Shown: positions 8,733 through 19,940 of the stretch, in pieces
Layout: each line of letters starts with the position of its first letter
Numbering within the stretch: position 1 is the first letter of the stretch
Assembly (NCBI GenBank): GCA_013368375.1
Contig: JAACJP010000006.1
Coordinates: 992,001-1,056,000 of the forward strand
Direction: 5' to 3'
Source: Tricholomella constricta
Lineage: Eukaryota > Basidiomycota > Agaricomycetes > Agaricales > Lyophyllaceae
DNA: 64,000 bases
Position numbers and translations under genes: made by a program
The notes under the pieces: model-generated
Databases searched by the model: none
What the model was told of the DNA's origin: nothing
The model's input: only the letters and a program-made list of their open reading frames with translations

Positions 8733-11700
8733 TCGCACAACGGGTGAAAAGTACGCCCCCGTTGTCTAGTCGTAATCGGTTCGCCCCCCTATCTGTAGAG
8801 TACCCCAGTATACTTAATATTGCTGCTACTTCTACGGGTGAACCAATCGACGAAGACGTACAATCCTCTCCTGACCAAACGCCATCTCCTTCGGTCGCTC
8901 CGACCGAGCCGACTGTACCGTCGCGTCGCGGACTACCGCGCTGGGAAAAGCGACTGCCCCGTCGCTTCGTGATCGCCGCCTCCCCCGACTCCTTATCCCT
9001 GTCGCTCAAGGTCGAGCTCGAGACCACCGACACCCAAGAGACGCATTCGCTCGCTGCCCTCGTTGACAGCGGGGCATCGGCCTGCTTCATCAACACTGCC
9101 TTCGTTGAAAAGCACAAGCTGAAGACACGACGGCTGAATCGCCCGACACGTGCCTACAATGTTGACGGAACCCCTAATGAGGCGGGTGCCATTGAATACG
9201 TCGTGGACGCAGTCTTACGTTACGACGGTCACTCCGAGCGCGTTCTGTTCGCGGTCGCGGGTATTGGAAAGCAGGATCTCATTCTCGGATTCACCTGGCT
9301 CCGAGACCACAACCCCGACATTGATTGGGCAACGGGAAAGGTGAAAATGAGTAGAGCGCCGACACGTTGTGACACCTGCAAGGTTGAAGTCAAGGAGGAG
9401 CGTCGTTCACGCACCAAGCTGCGAGCCGCCATTCGGGCTTGTCGGGCGGAAGGCATCCCGACAGTCGAGCCCGACCTGCGAGCCCCGACCTGCCCCTACG
9501 TCGAAGACGACTCCGACACCGACGAGTTCCTCCCCTACACTCCGATCATGGAGGAACCCGATCCAGAGTCGGACGACTTCCTGGTGGAGACCTTCCTGAA
9601 CGGCGATCGCATCTTTGCGACTGCGATCCACCCCCCTCCGACCGAAATGCACATTCGCGCCAGTCAAACGACATCGCAGCGACTCGCTGAGGCGCACGCC
9701 GCGAACTCTGCGCCTAAGTCATTCCGCGACGCCGTTCCGACCCACCTCCACGACTTTGAGGACGTTTTCTCCAAGGTCGCGTTCGACGAACTCCCCGATC
9801 GCAAACAGTGGGATCACGCGATTGAGTTGGAGCCAGGCGCTTCGCCGTCCGGCACCAAAGTCTACCCACTGTCGCCAGCGGAGCAAGTCGAGCTCGATGC
9901 GTTCCTCAAGGAGAACCTCGAGTCGGGTCGGATCCGTCCGTCGAAGTCGCCCATGGCTTCGCCAGTGTTCTTCATCAAGAAGAAGGATGGTGCGCTCCGG
10001 CTGGTGCAGGACTATCGGACGCTCAACGCGCTGACGGTGAAGAACCGGTACCCACTGCCGCTCATTAGCGAACTGGTGAACAACCTCCGCGGCGCGCGGT
10101 ACTTCACCAAGCTGGACGTCCGATGGGGGTACAACAATGTTCGGATCAAGGAAGGCGACGAGTGGAAGGCAGCGTTTCGGACGAACCGCGGTCTCTTCGA
10201 GCCGCTCGTCATGTTCTTCGGCCTCACGAACAGCCCCGCCACATTCCAGACCATGATGAATGACATCTTCCGCGATCTGATCGCCGAGGGTGTTGTTTGC
10301 GTGTACCTCGACGATATCTTGATTTACACCAAGACTCTCGAGGAACACCGTCGGGTCGCGCGACTCGTGCTGGACCGACTCCGCGAACATAAGTTGTTCC
10401 TAAAACCCGAGAAATGCGAGTTTGAACAGACCAAGGTCGAGTATCTTGGGCTGATCATCTCGCACGGGCAAGCGGAAATGGATCCGGTCAAGGTCGCTGG
10501 AGTGTCGGAGTGGCCGGCGCCGAGGAACAAGAAAGAGGTGCAAGCGTTCTTGGGCTTCACCAATTTCTACCGACGGTTCATCCAGGATTTCTCGCACCAC
10601 GCCCGACCCCTGTTTGATTTGACGGGCAAGGACGTTGCCTGGCGCTGGGAAGCGTCGGAGCAGTCGGCCTTTGACCTCCTGAAGTCTGCGATCACGTCGC
10701 GACCGGTGCTTGCATTCCCCGACGACGACCGACCGTACCGCATCGAAGCTGACTCGTCCGACTTCGCGACGGGCGCGGTCCTGTCGCAAGAGTCGCCGTC
10801 CGATGGCAAGTGGCACCCGGTCGCGTTCTACTCGAAGAGCTTGAACGCAGTCGAGCGGAACTACGAGATCCACGACAAGGAGATGCTGGCGATCATCCGG
10901 TCTCTGGAGGAGTGGCGACATTTTGTGGAAGGCGCAAAGCACAAGGTGGAGATCTTGACCGACCACAAGAACCTTGAGTACTTCCTCACCGCGAAGAAAC
11001 TCAATCGGCGGCAAGCCCGCTGGTCGCTCTACCTTGCCAACTTCGACTTTACCCTCCACCACCGTCCGGGACGCAGCATGGGCAAACCCGACGCCCTGTC
11101 GCGTCGCGCTGATCACGGCGACGGAAGTGGCGACAATGCCGACATTGTGCTCCTCAAACCCGAGTTCTTCGCGATTCGCGCGACCGAGGGTCTGGCACTG
11201 GTCGGAGAAGAAGACGATGTGCTGAAAGCGATCCGCAAGGGCAATCGCGACGGTGCACAGGAGGACGCGGTCGCGAAAGCGGCACAACTGGTCAAGGCAT
11301 CCAAGACTGCCGGTCGCTCCCTACGCTTTGGCGAGTGGGGGGAGGAAGGTGGTCTGCTCACGTTCCGTGGACGGATCTATGTCCCGAACGTTCCTGACCT
11401 CCGCCGACGCATTGTGGAGCAGCATCATGACTCCAAGGTCGCCGGTCACCCGGGTCGCTGGAAGACGCTCGAGCTGGTGTCGCGCAACTACTGGTGGCCC
11501 CAGATGTCACGCTTCATCGGTTCATACACCAGCACCTGCGACATGTGCTTGCGCACAAAACCCCGCCGCCAACTCCCCGTCGGACAGCTGCAGCCGCTCC
11601 CAATTCCCGAAGGCCGATGGAATGTCGTATCGGTGGACTTCATCACCGAACTCCCCGAGTCCAATGGCCACGACGCGATCATGAACGTCGTAGATTCGGT

Positions 11701-12769
11701 CGGAAAGCGCGCGCATTTCATCGCATCGCACACGACCTATTCGGCCTTGGGAGCCGCGAACCTCTACCGTCGCCACGTCTGGAAGCTCCACGGTCTCCCA
11801 GATGCCTTTGTCTCCGATCGAGGTCCACAGTTCGTCGCCGAATTCACGCGCGAACTGTACCGACTCCTGGGTATCAAGCTGTCGGCTTCGACGGCGTACC
11901 ACCCGCAGACCGACGGACAGACCGAGCGTGTCAATCAGGAGCTGGAACAGTTCTTGCGGGTCTTCTGCAACGAGCGCCAGAACGACTGGGAGGACCTCTT
12001 GCCCGACGCCGAATTCAGTTACAACAACCATGTACATTCGGCGACACAGCAGACCCCTTTCTTGCTCGACACTGGTCGGCATCCGCGCATGGGCTTCGAG
12101 CCTCGTCGGGGCGCTTCCAAGAACGAGTCGGCCGACGAGTTCGTGGAGCGCATGAAGGAAGCACAGGAGGAAGCCAAGGCGGCGCTTTCAAAGGCCAAAG
12201 ACGACATGGAGCGGTATTACAATCAGCGACACGCCCCGACACCCGACTACCAGCCGGGTGACAAGGTGTACTTGGACGCGACCGACATTTCTACGACCCG
12301 ACCGTCTAAGAAATTATCGCATCGCTACCTTGGCCCTTTCGTCGTGCAAAGGCGAGTTGGCCCGCTCGCATACCGCCTCCTGCTGCCTCAGTCCATGAAA
12401 CGCATCCACCCAGTCTTCCACGTCATAAAGCTTGTCCCCGCCGTCGCTGACCCAATCGAAGGTCGACAGTCCGACCCTCCGCCGCCACCAGACATCATCG
12501 ATGACGAACCCCACTACGAAGTCCACAAAATCCTCGACAGTCGCATCTTCCGCAAGAAACTTCAGTACAAGATCTTGTGGAAAGGCTACGGCTATGAAGA
12601 AGCTTCGTGGGAGCCCCGGGAGAACGTCGCCGCACCCGACCTGGTTCGCAAGTTCCACCGCGACAATCCTGATGCTGCGCGCCACATCCGTGGCATCTTC
12701 ACTCTATCCCCCGCCGTCTTCGCCACCGTCACCCCGCACCGAGCCGTTGCGATTCAAAAGGGGGGGTGA
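8733..12769 (+). CDS. pol: Pol of gypsy copy 1 (PR-RT-RH-IN-chromodomain)
   Basis: About 1345 residues ending directly at the 3' LTR. Aspartic protease DSGA near residue 108; reverse transcriptase with FTKLDVRWGYNN and catalytic YLDD near residue 525; RNase H (YRIEADSSDFATGAVL, YEIHDKEMLAI, TDHKNLEYF); integrase with an H..H..C..C zinc finger (HHDSKVAGHPGR ... CDMC) and a DDE core whose first Asp is in VSVDFITELP, second in VSDRGPQF, and Glu in QTERVNQELEQF; then a chromodomain (YEVHKILDSR...LWKGYGYEEASWEPREN). The chromodomain is expected to guide integration to chromatin marks. All catalytic residues I can check are present. The first in-frame GTG is at 8744; entry by frameshift from gag is more likely. 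Confidence 0.93.
12752..12769 (+). promoter_or_regulatory. polypurine tract
   Basis: AAAAGGGGGGGTGA directly before the 3' LTR, the expected plus-strand primer. The TGA is also the pol stop codon. Confidence 0.85.
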
Positions 12770-13273
12770 TGTCAGGGGAACTCTCGTTCACGCTCTCCGA
12801 CGCTCACAGATCGTTCCCCGACTCACGCGCTCGCCCCTGACTGACCGATCGCGATCCCGACCCGACGCTCCGACCCAAGCGTCGGTGTACATACTTACTC
12901 ACTTCCTGTCGCTTCCCCTCACTCCCCGCGCGCGCCCGACGCCGATCCCGACCACCCGACATCCCGACGTCGGCTGCCCCGCCTCGTGCCCGTACCCTGG
13001 GCCACGAGGATCGGACAGCGTCGGGAACGTGTCCATACACGCGCCGCACACCATTCGTTACTATTACATGTACAGTACACTCTGGAGGACCGGCCCTCAC
13101 GTCCTACACTCGTATATAGTCGGCCCCCTGGCATTTGGGAATCCTTTACACTATTCTCTTCGGATTCCCCCTTGCCAGGTAAGCCTTACTTACATTCGTT
13201 ACTGTACATCAATATAACTTCGGATTCCCCCTTGCCAGTGCGATAGCGCTCCACTGTAAGGGTTGCCCTAACA
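12770..13273 (+). repeat. 3' LTR of gypsy copy 1
   Basis: 504 bp, apparently identical to the 5' LTR across its length, immediately after the purine tract. Confidence 0.95.
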
Positions 13274-14551
13274 CACGCTTGCTTGTCTTGTAACTTGTTG
13301 TCTACTGTATTCTCCATCAACCCCTCTCGTAAGGCTAAGCATAACACTACGCAAAAGGAAAGATATGCTGCAGCAAAGGTTGTCGACTTGGACGCCCATG
13401 AAGCGTTTGATCGCACACCCTTTCCCCCTCCTCCTCTAACGCCTGAGCTTTCTCATGACATTATAAAGGATTTTTGCGCTGAGTCGTCGCCCAATATTCT
13501 AGAAGAAGCAGGTTGTGCCGTGTGTGGTACATTGGTCCCTGTTCACTCTTTGAGCCCTTTGAAACATATTAAACGCATGCTTCATGTCCTGGAGGCACCT
13601 GGTGTTACAAGGGTAGAGAGGAAATCCGATACCAAACCAATCAAAAGCTATACAGGTCCTGTGCTGGACTATTCATGCAACGGAGTCTGTAATACTTGCA
13701 GGGTGCATATAAGAAAGGGGAACGTCCCTCCGCGTGCTTTAGCAAATGGCCTTTGGCTCGGGAAAGTCCCAGAAGTTCTTTCTTCTTTGACTTTTATGGA
13801 GAGGCTGTTAATTGCACGGGTGCGCCACAACTGCAACTTTCTCCGCGTAGCATCCTCTGGCCGTCATAAGATGAGGGCACATCTTGTAGCTTTTGAATCA
13901 CCAGTCCCAAAAATATATGATGCACTACCTCCTCCCGTAGAAGACCTTGATGATGTACTTGCTATCTTATTCACAGGTCCATGCAGACCGACAGATGAAG
14001 ATTACCAACGTGCGCCTGTCTTGGTGAGAAGGCATGCTGTTAGAGATGCTCTGGAATGGCTAATTTTGAACCACTTCGACTATTCAGATGTTGCGATATC
14101 GGATGAGAATCTCTCAAAATACCCTGAAGATTCTCCTCCAGTCTCCGTGGTGTACAAGCAAAGCGACACTAACAAGATTGCTGAGGCAATGAGTGTTCAT
14201 GATAATGGTGATGAGGAAGGCATAGACTCCGGTGAAGTTCCTTTCATAGTACATGGCTTGATGGGCGATCAGCTGGGTACAAAGTCAGTGGAATCATTGA
14301 AAGGAATTGCCTTGAAGCACTGGAATTCTGGCGGCAAGGCGCTTCGGGTAGGACATTCTGGAAAAATGGAGTCGATATATAACAATCCTGATTTGTACCC
14401 TCGGATGTTTCCCTGGTTGTTTCCTTATGGTCTAGGCGGCATAGGCTCAACGTCTCTTTGTGATTCAGCGCACAAGAAGCAGTTGCTAACATATCACGAT
14501 AAACGCTTCCAGAAAGACTTGGCCTTTCCGTTTGCTGCCTTTAGTCATTAG
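13274..14551 (+). pseudogene. Helitron DUF6570-like module and Rep start
   Basis: After the gypsy element the frame continues through a cysteine-rich module of the DUF6570 type: CAVCG near 13520, then GPVLDYSCNGVCNTC, then ALANGLWLGKVP and ARVRHNC near 13740-13840, and KIYDALPPPVEDLD. This module precedes the Rep domain in many fungal Helitron proteins; its role is not known. The segment ends in MFPWLFPYGLGGIG and FPFAAFSH followed by TAG at 14549-14551. The next codons (QVKAS) continue the same frame, so TAG most likely replaced GAG or CAG in the usual H-x-Q-V/I-K-A stretch. Confidence 0.85.
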
Positions 14552-16250
14552 CAGGTGAAGGCTAGTGCCACAGGGGGATACTTGCTAGCAGATAAGGCGA
14601 ATTTCCAAGAAATTACCGATCGCTTACTTGACGTCGATCAAAATGTTCTTGCAGACATAGCAAAAAGGATGGAACGTGGCGACGTAGTGAAGCCTGAAAC
14701 AGAAGAGGAAAAACGTTGTTTCCAGGTAATTAGAGATTTGGACCATGTCGGGGGAAAGGTGAATGGTTCTGTCACCAGCAAGAAGTTCATGCGGAATGAA
14801 ATATGGTCCCTTGTCGCAAATCAAGGTGCTCCTTCATGGTACATTACACTCTCACCTGCCGACGTATGTCACCCCATATGTCTGTATTTTGCTGGTTCAG
14901 ATGAGAAGTTCGAGCCCATTTTAAGGACTGATGACCAGCGGTTCCGTCTAATTGCACAAAATCCCGTTGCGGCTGCCCGCTTCTTTGATTTCATGGTCAA
15001 GCTGTTCATCAAACATGTTCTTGGATTCGGTTCAGATCATCCAGGCCTGTACGGTGAGACATCAGCGTACTATGGTACTGTGGAGCAGCAGGGCCGGTTG
15101 ACTCTCCACCTCCATCTTTTACTTTGGATCAGAAATGGTTTAACGCCTGATGAGGCACGTAAAGCAATCATGGACCCAACATCTCCATTTCAGCGTGAAC
15201 TTGTTCAATATTTGGAGGCAGTCCATCAAGGTGAATTTACCACTGGAACTCTAGATGAGGTTCAAGAGGCAGTTTCTGCTGCGTCTCAGGTACCGGGATA
15301 TCAAAGCCCAATAATGACACTACCTGAGCCACCTCCAGATGCATGTTTAGAAAAATGCACTGCCTGTGATCGCTGTAAAGAATTGAAATCGTGGTGGACC
15401 CGATTTTCCTTCACTGTTGATGATATCCTGTTTAAGTCAAATATACATACGTGCAGGTCTAATATTAATAAGGACGGCTCACAAAACAAGAGCAGACAAT
15501 ATCAAGGCTGTTTAGACAATGCTTGGGGTACTTGTCGCGGCCGCTTCCCTCGGCCACTTTTCAAGCAGACTGAAGTTGATCCTGCCACTGGATCGCTTAA
15601 TATCAAAAAACGGGAGGCCTGGATTAACACAGTATCAGCAGCTGTGTCTTATCTTTTTCGGTGCAATACTGATGTTACAAGTTTGCGGTCAGGGACTGCA
15701 ATAAAGGGCGTCATGTACTATGTTACCAAGTATGTCACAAAAACATCGCTCAAGACTCATGTAATTTTTGACACGGTGCGCTCTGTTTTTCAGAAAAACA
15801 CTGAAGTATTAGGTGGGAGCGCACCTCGCCAGGAGAAGGCAAGACAGCTCATGACAAAGATTGTAAATACACTTACAGTAAAAATGGAACTAGGATCACC
15901 GTTAATATGTCAGTATCTTCTTGGTAACCCGGATCACTACACAAGTCACAAATATAAAGTTTTTTATTGGCGAACCTATGTAATGGAAATGTTGGCTGCT
16001 TGGCCAGACCAAGAAGGCATCACCAATCGTTTGCCGGAGAAGGTAATGTTACTTCAACGTACTAATGGTAGAGTTGTGGGTCTGTCTCCTGTATATGATT
16101 ATATTTATTGTGCACCAGAACTTGAATCAATGTCTCTGTATGATTGGGTGTCAAGGTGTACGCGCTTCAAGGGTGATGCTGAAGATATTGAAGTTATTGA
16201 GAAAGTTGTTGAGCTTGACCTCAATATTAAGCAGGAGCGTGACTTCTGCA
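14552..16250 (+). pseudogene. Helitron Rep (HUH endonuclease) domain
   Basis: The same frame continues after TAG 14549. Visible Rep features are the helitron-like domain lead-in (SWYITLSPADVCHP), the metal-binding HLH in RLTLHLHLLLWI near 15100, and a candidate catalytic tyrosine segment GVMYYVTKYVTK near 15710. A CxxC cluster (CTACDRC) lies between them. HUH nucleases of this family nick one strand and stay attached through tyrosine. The frame is lost at a run of seven A residues near 16250; with one A fewer it would run straight into the helicase segment. Confidence 0.85.
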
Positions 16251-19200
16251 AAAAAAGACGACAGTCTAATATATCCAGGACAGGAGGAAAGCCTGCCAGA
16301 GGGCGGCGGTAAAGGAGGCATGAGAAAGAGAACAGAGTCTACCATCCATAGTTTTTTGGAGGGCCATCCCTTGGCATCGACTCACCGCATTAGATGTCTA
16401 GATCCTTGTAACGGGGTTGTACCCAACTTTACTGGTCAAGCGCTGCCACGTTACGATAGAGGTGATCGGAAGTTTTACTGCGCCACAATGCTTACCTTGT
16501 TTATGCCATGGAGATCAGGCCTTGATCTCAAGAAAGAGGGGAAAACCTGGGATGATACCTTTGCAGATGCTAAATTCATTCCCAGGCATCAAACGCTAAT
16601 GAAAAACTTTAACATTCAGTATGAATGCATGGATGCTCAAGACGACTTTCATGCTCAGATGAAGAAGGGAAACGCTTTGCTACCAAGCTGGATCATTGCA
16701 CAGAGCTCTTTCATGTCAGAATTCCAGCAAGAGCAGCGGATTGATGACTTCACCTTTGATGAGACTAGGACCCAGGATGATGATGAGCTAGGGTATTCTT
16801 CAGAACTTGGAAAGATGCGATTTGGTAAAGAGGAGACCATGCGAGAGATGTGCGGAATCATAAAAGGGTCCGAATGGCACAATCCAGAAAGTAACTTGCT
16901 TCCTGATGATACGGATCTGGCACCAGAGCCCCCTGAATTCAATATTCCTGGCAGTCAGTGGAAGGCATCGGTAGCAAAGGAAAGGGCGGCAATCCTTGAA
17001 CAGAGGACAAAGAACATGCCTGAAAATGCTGGCTCCAATTTCCACAAGAGTGCAGATCCGAACGTTGTTGAAATTGTAGATAGATCATACCTCACCAAAA
17101 AATGCCAGACGGGGAAATGGAAAGCAACCATTACAGGCATTGTCCTTGACTTTAAATTAAACAAGGAGCAGCAAAGAGCTTTCTCAATCATTGCAGCCCA
17201 TGTCGCCAACCCAAATTCTGAACCTCTGAAAATGTATATCGCTGGTATGGGTGGCACAGGAAAGTCGCAGGTCTTGAAGGCAGTTATTAAATATTTTGAA
17301 ACAAGGAAGGAGTCGCATCGGTTTGTAGCAGTGGCTCCAACTGGAACCGCCGCTGCGCTTTTGGGAGGCTCGACGTACCATTCAATTTTTGGGATATGCG
17401 ACATGTTTGAGCAAACTACCACCCAGCTTGCACAGGTGAAGTCCCGACTCACTGGGGTGAACTACGTTTTCTTTGATGAGGTTTCTATGCTATCGTGCCG
17501 GGATCTTTATAAGATTAGTGCCAGGCTGGCGCAGGTGCTGGGAAACGCTGACACACCGTTTGGCGGAATGAACATGATTTTTGCAGGTGACTTTGCACAA
17601 CTGCCTCCCGCCATGGGTGGGGAAGGAGTTGCATTGTATAGCCGAACCGTTGGGACTAAAGGGGCCACACTGGTACATCAGGAAGAGGCTATCGGGAAGG
17701 CATTGTGGCAGCAAGTAACTACGGTGGTCATTCTTCGTAAGAACATGCGACAGACGCACAACACACCAGAGGACAAAAAATTGAGGAAGGCCCTGGAAAA
17801 CATGCGCTACAAGCGTTGCACCCCAGAAGACCTTATCTTCTTGCGGTCTCTGAAATCGAGCAAGTCCCCCGGCTATCAAAGCATCACTGAGAAACAGTTT
17901 AGAAATGTTTCGATCATCACTCTTTTAACGCTGACAAGGATGCAATCAACCTGGTTGGCTCACAGCGTTTTGCACTTGAGACTCACCAAACCCTGACCGA
18001 TTTCTATTCAGAAGATCTTGTCGCACCACCGGAAGATGCTGGTGATCGCGCAAAGAGAAAGGCTGCAGGTAATAGAATGCAAGTTAAAAAGCAAAAGGTC
18101 TCAGAGAAGGTGCAGAAAGATTTGTGGGACTCCCCTCACTGCTCAAATAAGAAGCTGATTCCAGGTAAATTGTCTCTGTGCGTCGGCTTGCCTGTTATGA
18201 TTCGCCAAAATTTGGCAACAGAGCTATGTATAACGCGTGGTCAAGAGGCCTATGTCCACTCCTGGATATCTGTACCAGGGTCATATGGCCAAAGAATTCT
18301 CGACACACTATTTATTTGCTTGAAAGATGCTCCTACGTCAGTTAAAGTTCCGGGCTTACCTGAAAATGTTGTGCCACTGACAAAAAGCACTGTTGCCACT
18401 GTCTGTTATCTTCGAAACGATTCACCTCTAAACGTCTCTCGTACGCAGGTTGAAGTCTTGCCAAATTTTGCGATGACGGAATATTCTTCCCAAGGCAAGA
18501 CTAGGGACTTCAACGTCGTTCACATACAGAATTGCGTCTCTCACCAGGCAATGTATACATCCCTCTCGCGTGGTGTCTCAGCAAGGGGTACCATTACGTT
18601 ACAAGGATTCAACAGTGACAAAATTACAGGCGGTGCATCGGGACAGCTGCGTCAGGAATTCCGTGAATTAGAATTGCTGGACAACATTACCTGTATGAGA
18701 TTTGAAGGTAAACTGCCTGAAGGCATGCATGACGCAGGCCGGCGAAACACATTGATTGACTCCTTCCGTGCTTGTAAAGGCATAGATTACATGCCTCCTA
18801 CCATCAATCCCGCCATCCGCTGGAGTAAATCCGATCCATTCTTGAGCTGGGTTCTTGAAGACGTAGATTGGAGCATACTCACAAAGCCAAGTAAAAAGGC
18901 TTCATTGCAGCCAAAAAGCGTGTATGTCCCAGCAAGAGGCACAAATCCAGATTTTCGCAAGCAACAGCACTCTAATATTGAGCCGCAGGGATTCCAAGAC
19001 CAGAAGCGCAAACTGAGGTTTGACAATGTAGCCCCTGATGATCTGCTAAATGATATGCCTAACCGTAAAAGAAAGAAATCGTTGGGAGATATGGGATTGC
19101 CTGCCCTGAATCATAATCATGACGAAGAGTCCCCAAGTGGTACGCCCTGGAGAGATAATAGTTGCGCCTACGATGCAACAATGGCCGTCTTGCATAACAT

Positions 19201-19373
19201 TTGGAGACAGAACCCTGATGTTATGACAGTCTTGCTGAGCAACTTTAATACTGAGCATCTTCGTCCGCTTATTGCAGGCTTCAATGAACATGCCAGGTCA
19301 CAGGCCATTTCTCTTGAAAATGTCCGTGATGACTTGCGTTATGAGTTGTTCTCTCTTCTACCTTCCCCTGGGT
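16250..19373 (+). pseudogene. Helitron Pif1-like helicase domain
   Basis: After the A7 frameshift the frame carries a Pif1/RecD-type SF1B helicase: Walker A GMGGTGKS near 17250, APTGTAAALLGG (motif Ia) near 17336, Walker B FFDEVSML near 17470, GDFAQLPP (motif III) near 17590. A second frameshift at a short T run near 17925 ends the frame; the matching frame resumes toward 18077 and carries the C-terminal helicase motifs MTEYSSQGKT and YTSLSRGVS near 18470-18570. The enzyme unwinds DNA during rolling-circle transposition. With at least two frameshifts no full protein can be made. Confidence 0.85.
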
Positions 19374-19940
19374 AGATACACAAGCGTCCACAAAATATTG
19401 GATAGGCCCTTGTCCGCTTCTGAGCAAGTGATGTCATCTGTCAGGATCTGTACCAGAGGTCATGTCGTTGGTCCCATGCAGTCTTCGATCTCGAGTTCAC
19501 TTGTCCCTGTATTGCGTGTCAATACAAACACATCTATACAAGACTACGTCCGACGCTTTCGCATCCAAACAAGCTCCCGATGTCGCACTTGTCGAAAGAA
19601 CCTTATCAGAGTGCACACCTTTGTGCAGGCGCCGCCTCTTTTGGCATTTGACTTAGCAAGCGGAAATTTGAAACTTGTGTTGAATTTAACTGTACCTATA
19701 TCAACGCGGGAAGCTCAACTAACTGCGGAATACACATTATCTGGCATCATATACCATGGAAGGTATCATTTCACCTGTCGAGTGATTTCACCCCTTGGGT
19801 CCGTTTGGAAGCACGATGGTTTAGTCGCGGGGGGCTCAATGACTTATGAAGGGAACATCACCGACATTTCTCTTGATGATCTCGACAATCGTGCTCCGAT
19901 CGTTGCTGTGTATGCTCTCCAACTTCCCAACATCACCTGA
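19090..19940 (+). pseudogene. Helitron C-terminal cysteine-protease-like tail
   Basis: Downstream of the helicase the frame reads GTPWRDNSCAYDATMAVLHN near 19140, resembling the catalytic-cysteine helix of ubiquitin-hydrolase-like peptidases. After a frameshift near 19365 the next frame has a CRTCRK pair, then GIIYHGRYHFTCRVI with a candidate catalytic histidine and WKHDG with a candidate acidic residue, and ends at 19940. I infer a peptidase C19/OTU-like fold from the spacing of Cys, His and Asp. Such tails occur on some fungal Helitron proteins, but the activity is unproven here and the copy is broken. Confidence 0.5.

Larger units (their letters stand above)
6882..13273 (+). mobile_element. 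full-length Ty3/gypsy chromovirus, copy 1
   Basis: The element starts TGTCAGGGGAAC and ends GTTGCCCTAACA, has two 504-bp LTRs that I read as identical, and is flanked by the 5-bp target duplication CACGC (6877-6881 and 13274-13278). Order inside: self-complementary primer site, gag, pol (PR-RT-RNaseH-IN-chromodomain), purine tract, 3' LTR. The C-terminal chromodomain and the primer-site arrangement place it with the Tf1/sushi branch of chromoviruses. Open frames for gag and pol and identical LTRs indicate a recent insertion, and it may be autonomous. It sits inside the Helitron protein gene. Confidence 0.95.
5806..19940 (+). mobile_element. inactive Helitron (Rep-helicase), split by a gypsy element
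   Basis: The coding remnant of a large agaricomycete Helitron runs over this span, excluding the gypsy insertion at 6882-13273. Order: N-terminal open frame, DUF6570-like cysteine-rich module, Helitron Rep domain with an HLH metal-binding motif, Pif1-like SF1 helicase, and a protease-like tail. Helitrons transpose by rolling-circle replication with this protein. Lesions visible are the gypsy insertion, a TAG at 14549, a frameshift at an A7 run near 16250, a frameshift near 17925 and another near 19365. The 5' TC and 3' hairpin-CTRR ends were not located, so the true limits may lie outside these coordinates. Confidence 0.8.

Noticed and set aside
9719..11287. Long minus-strand open frames opposite the pol gene of gypsy copy 1 (and plus-strand ones opposite copy 2)
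   Set aside because: They mirror the GC-rich codon pattern of pol and have no recognisable domains; they are antisense shadows.
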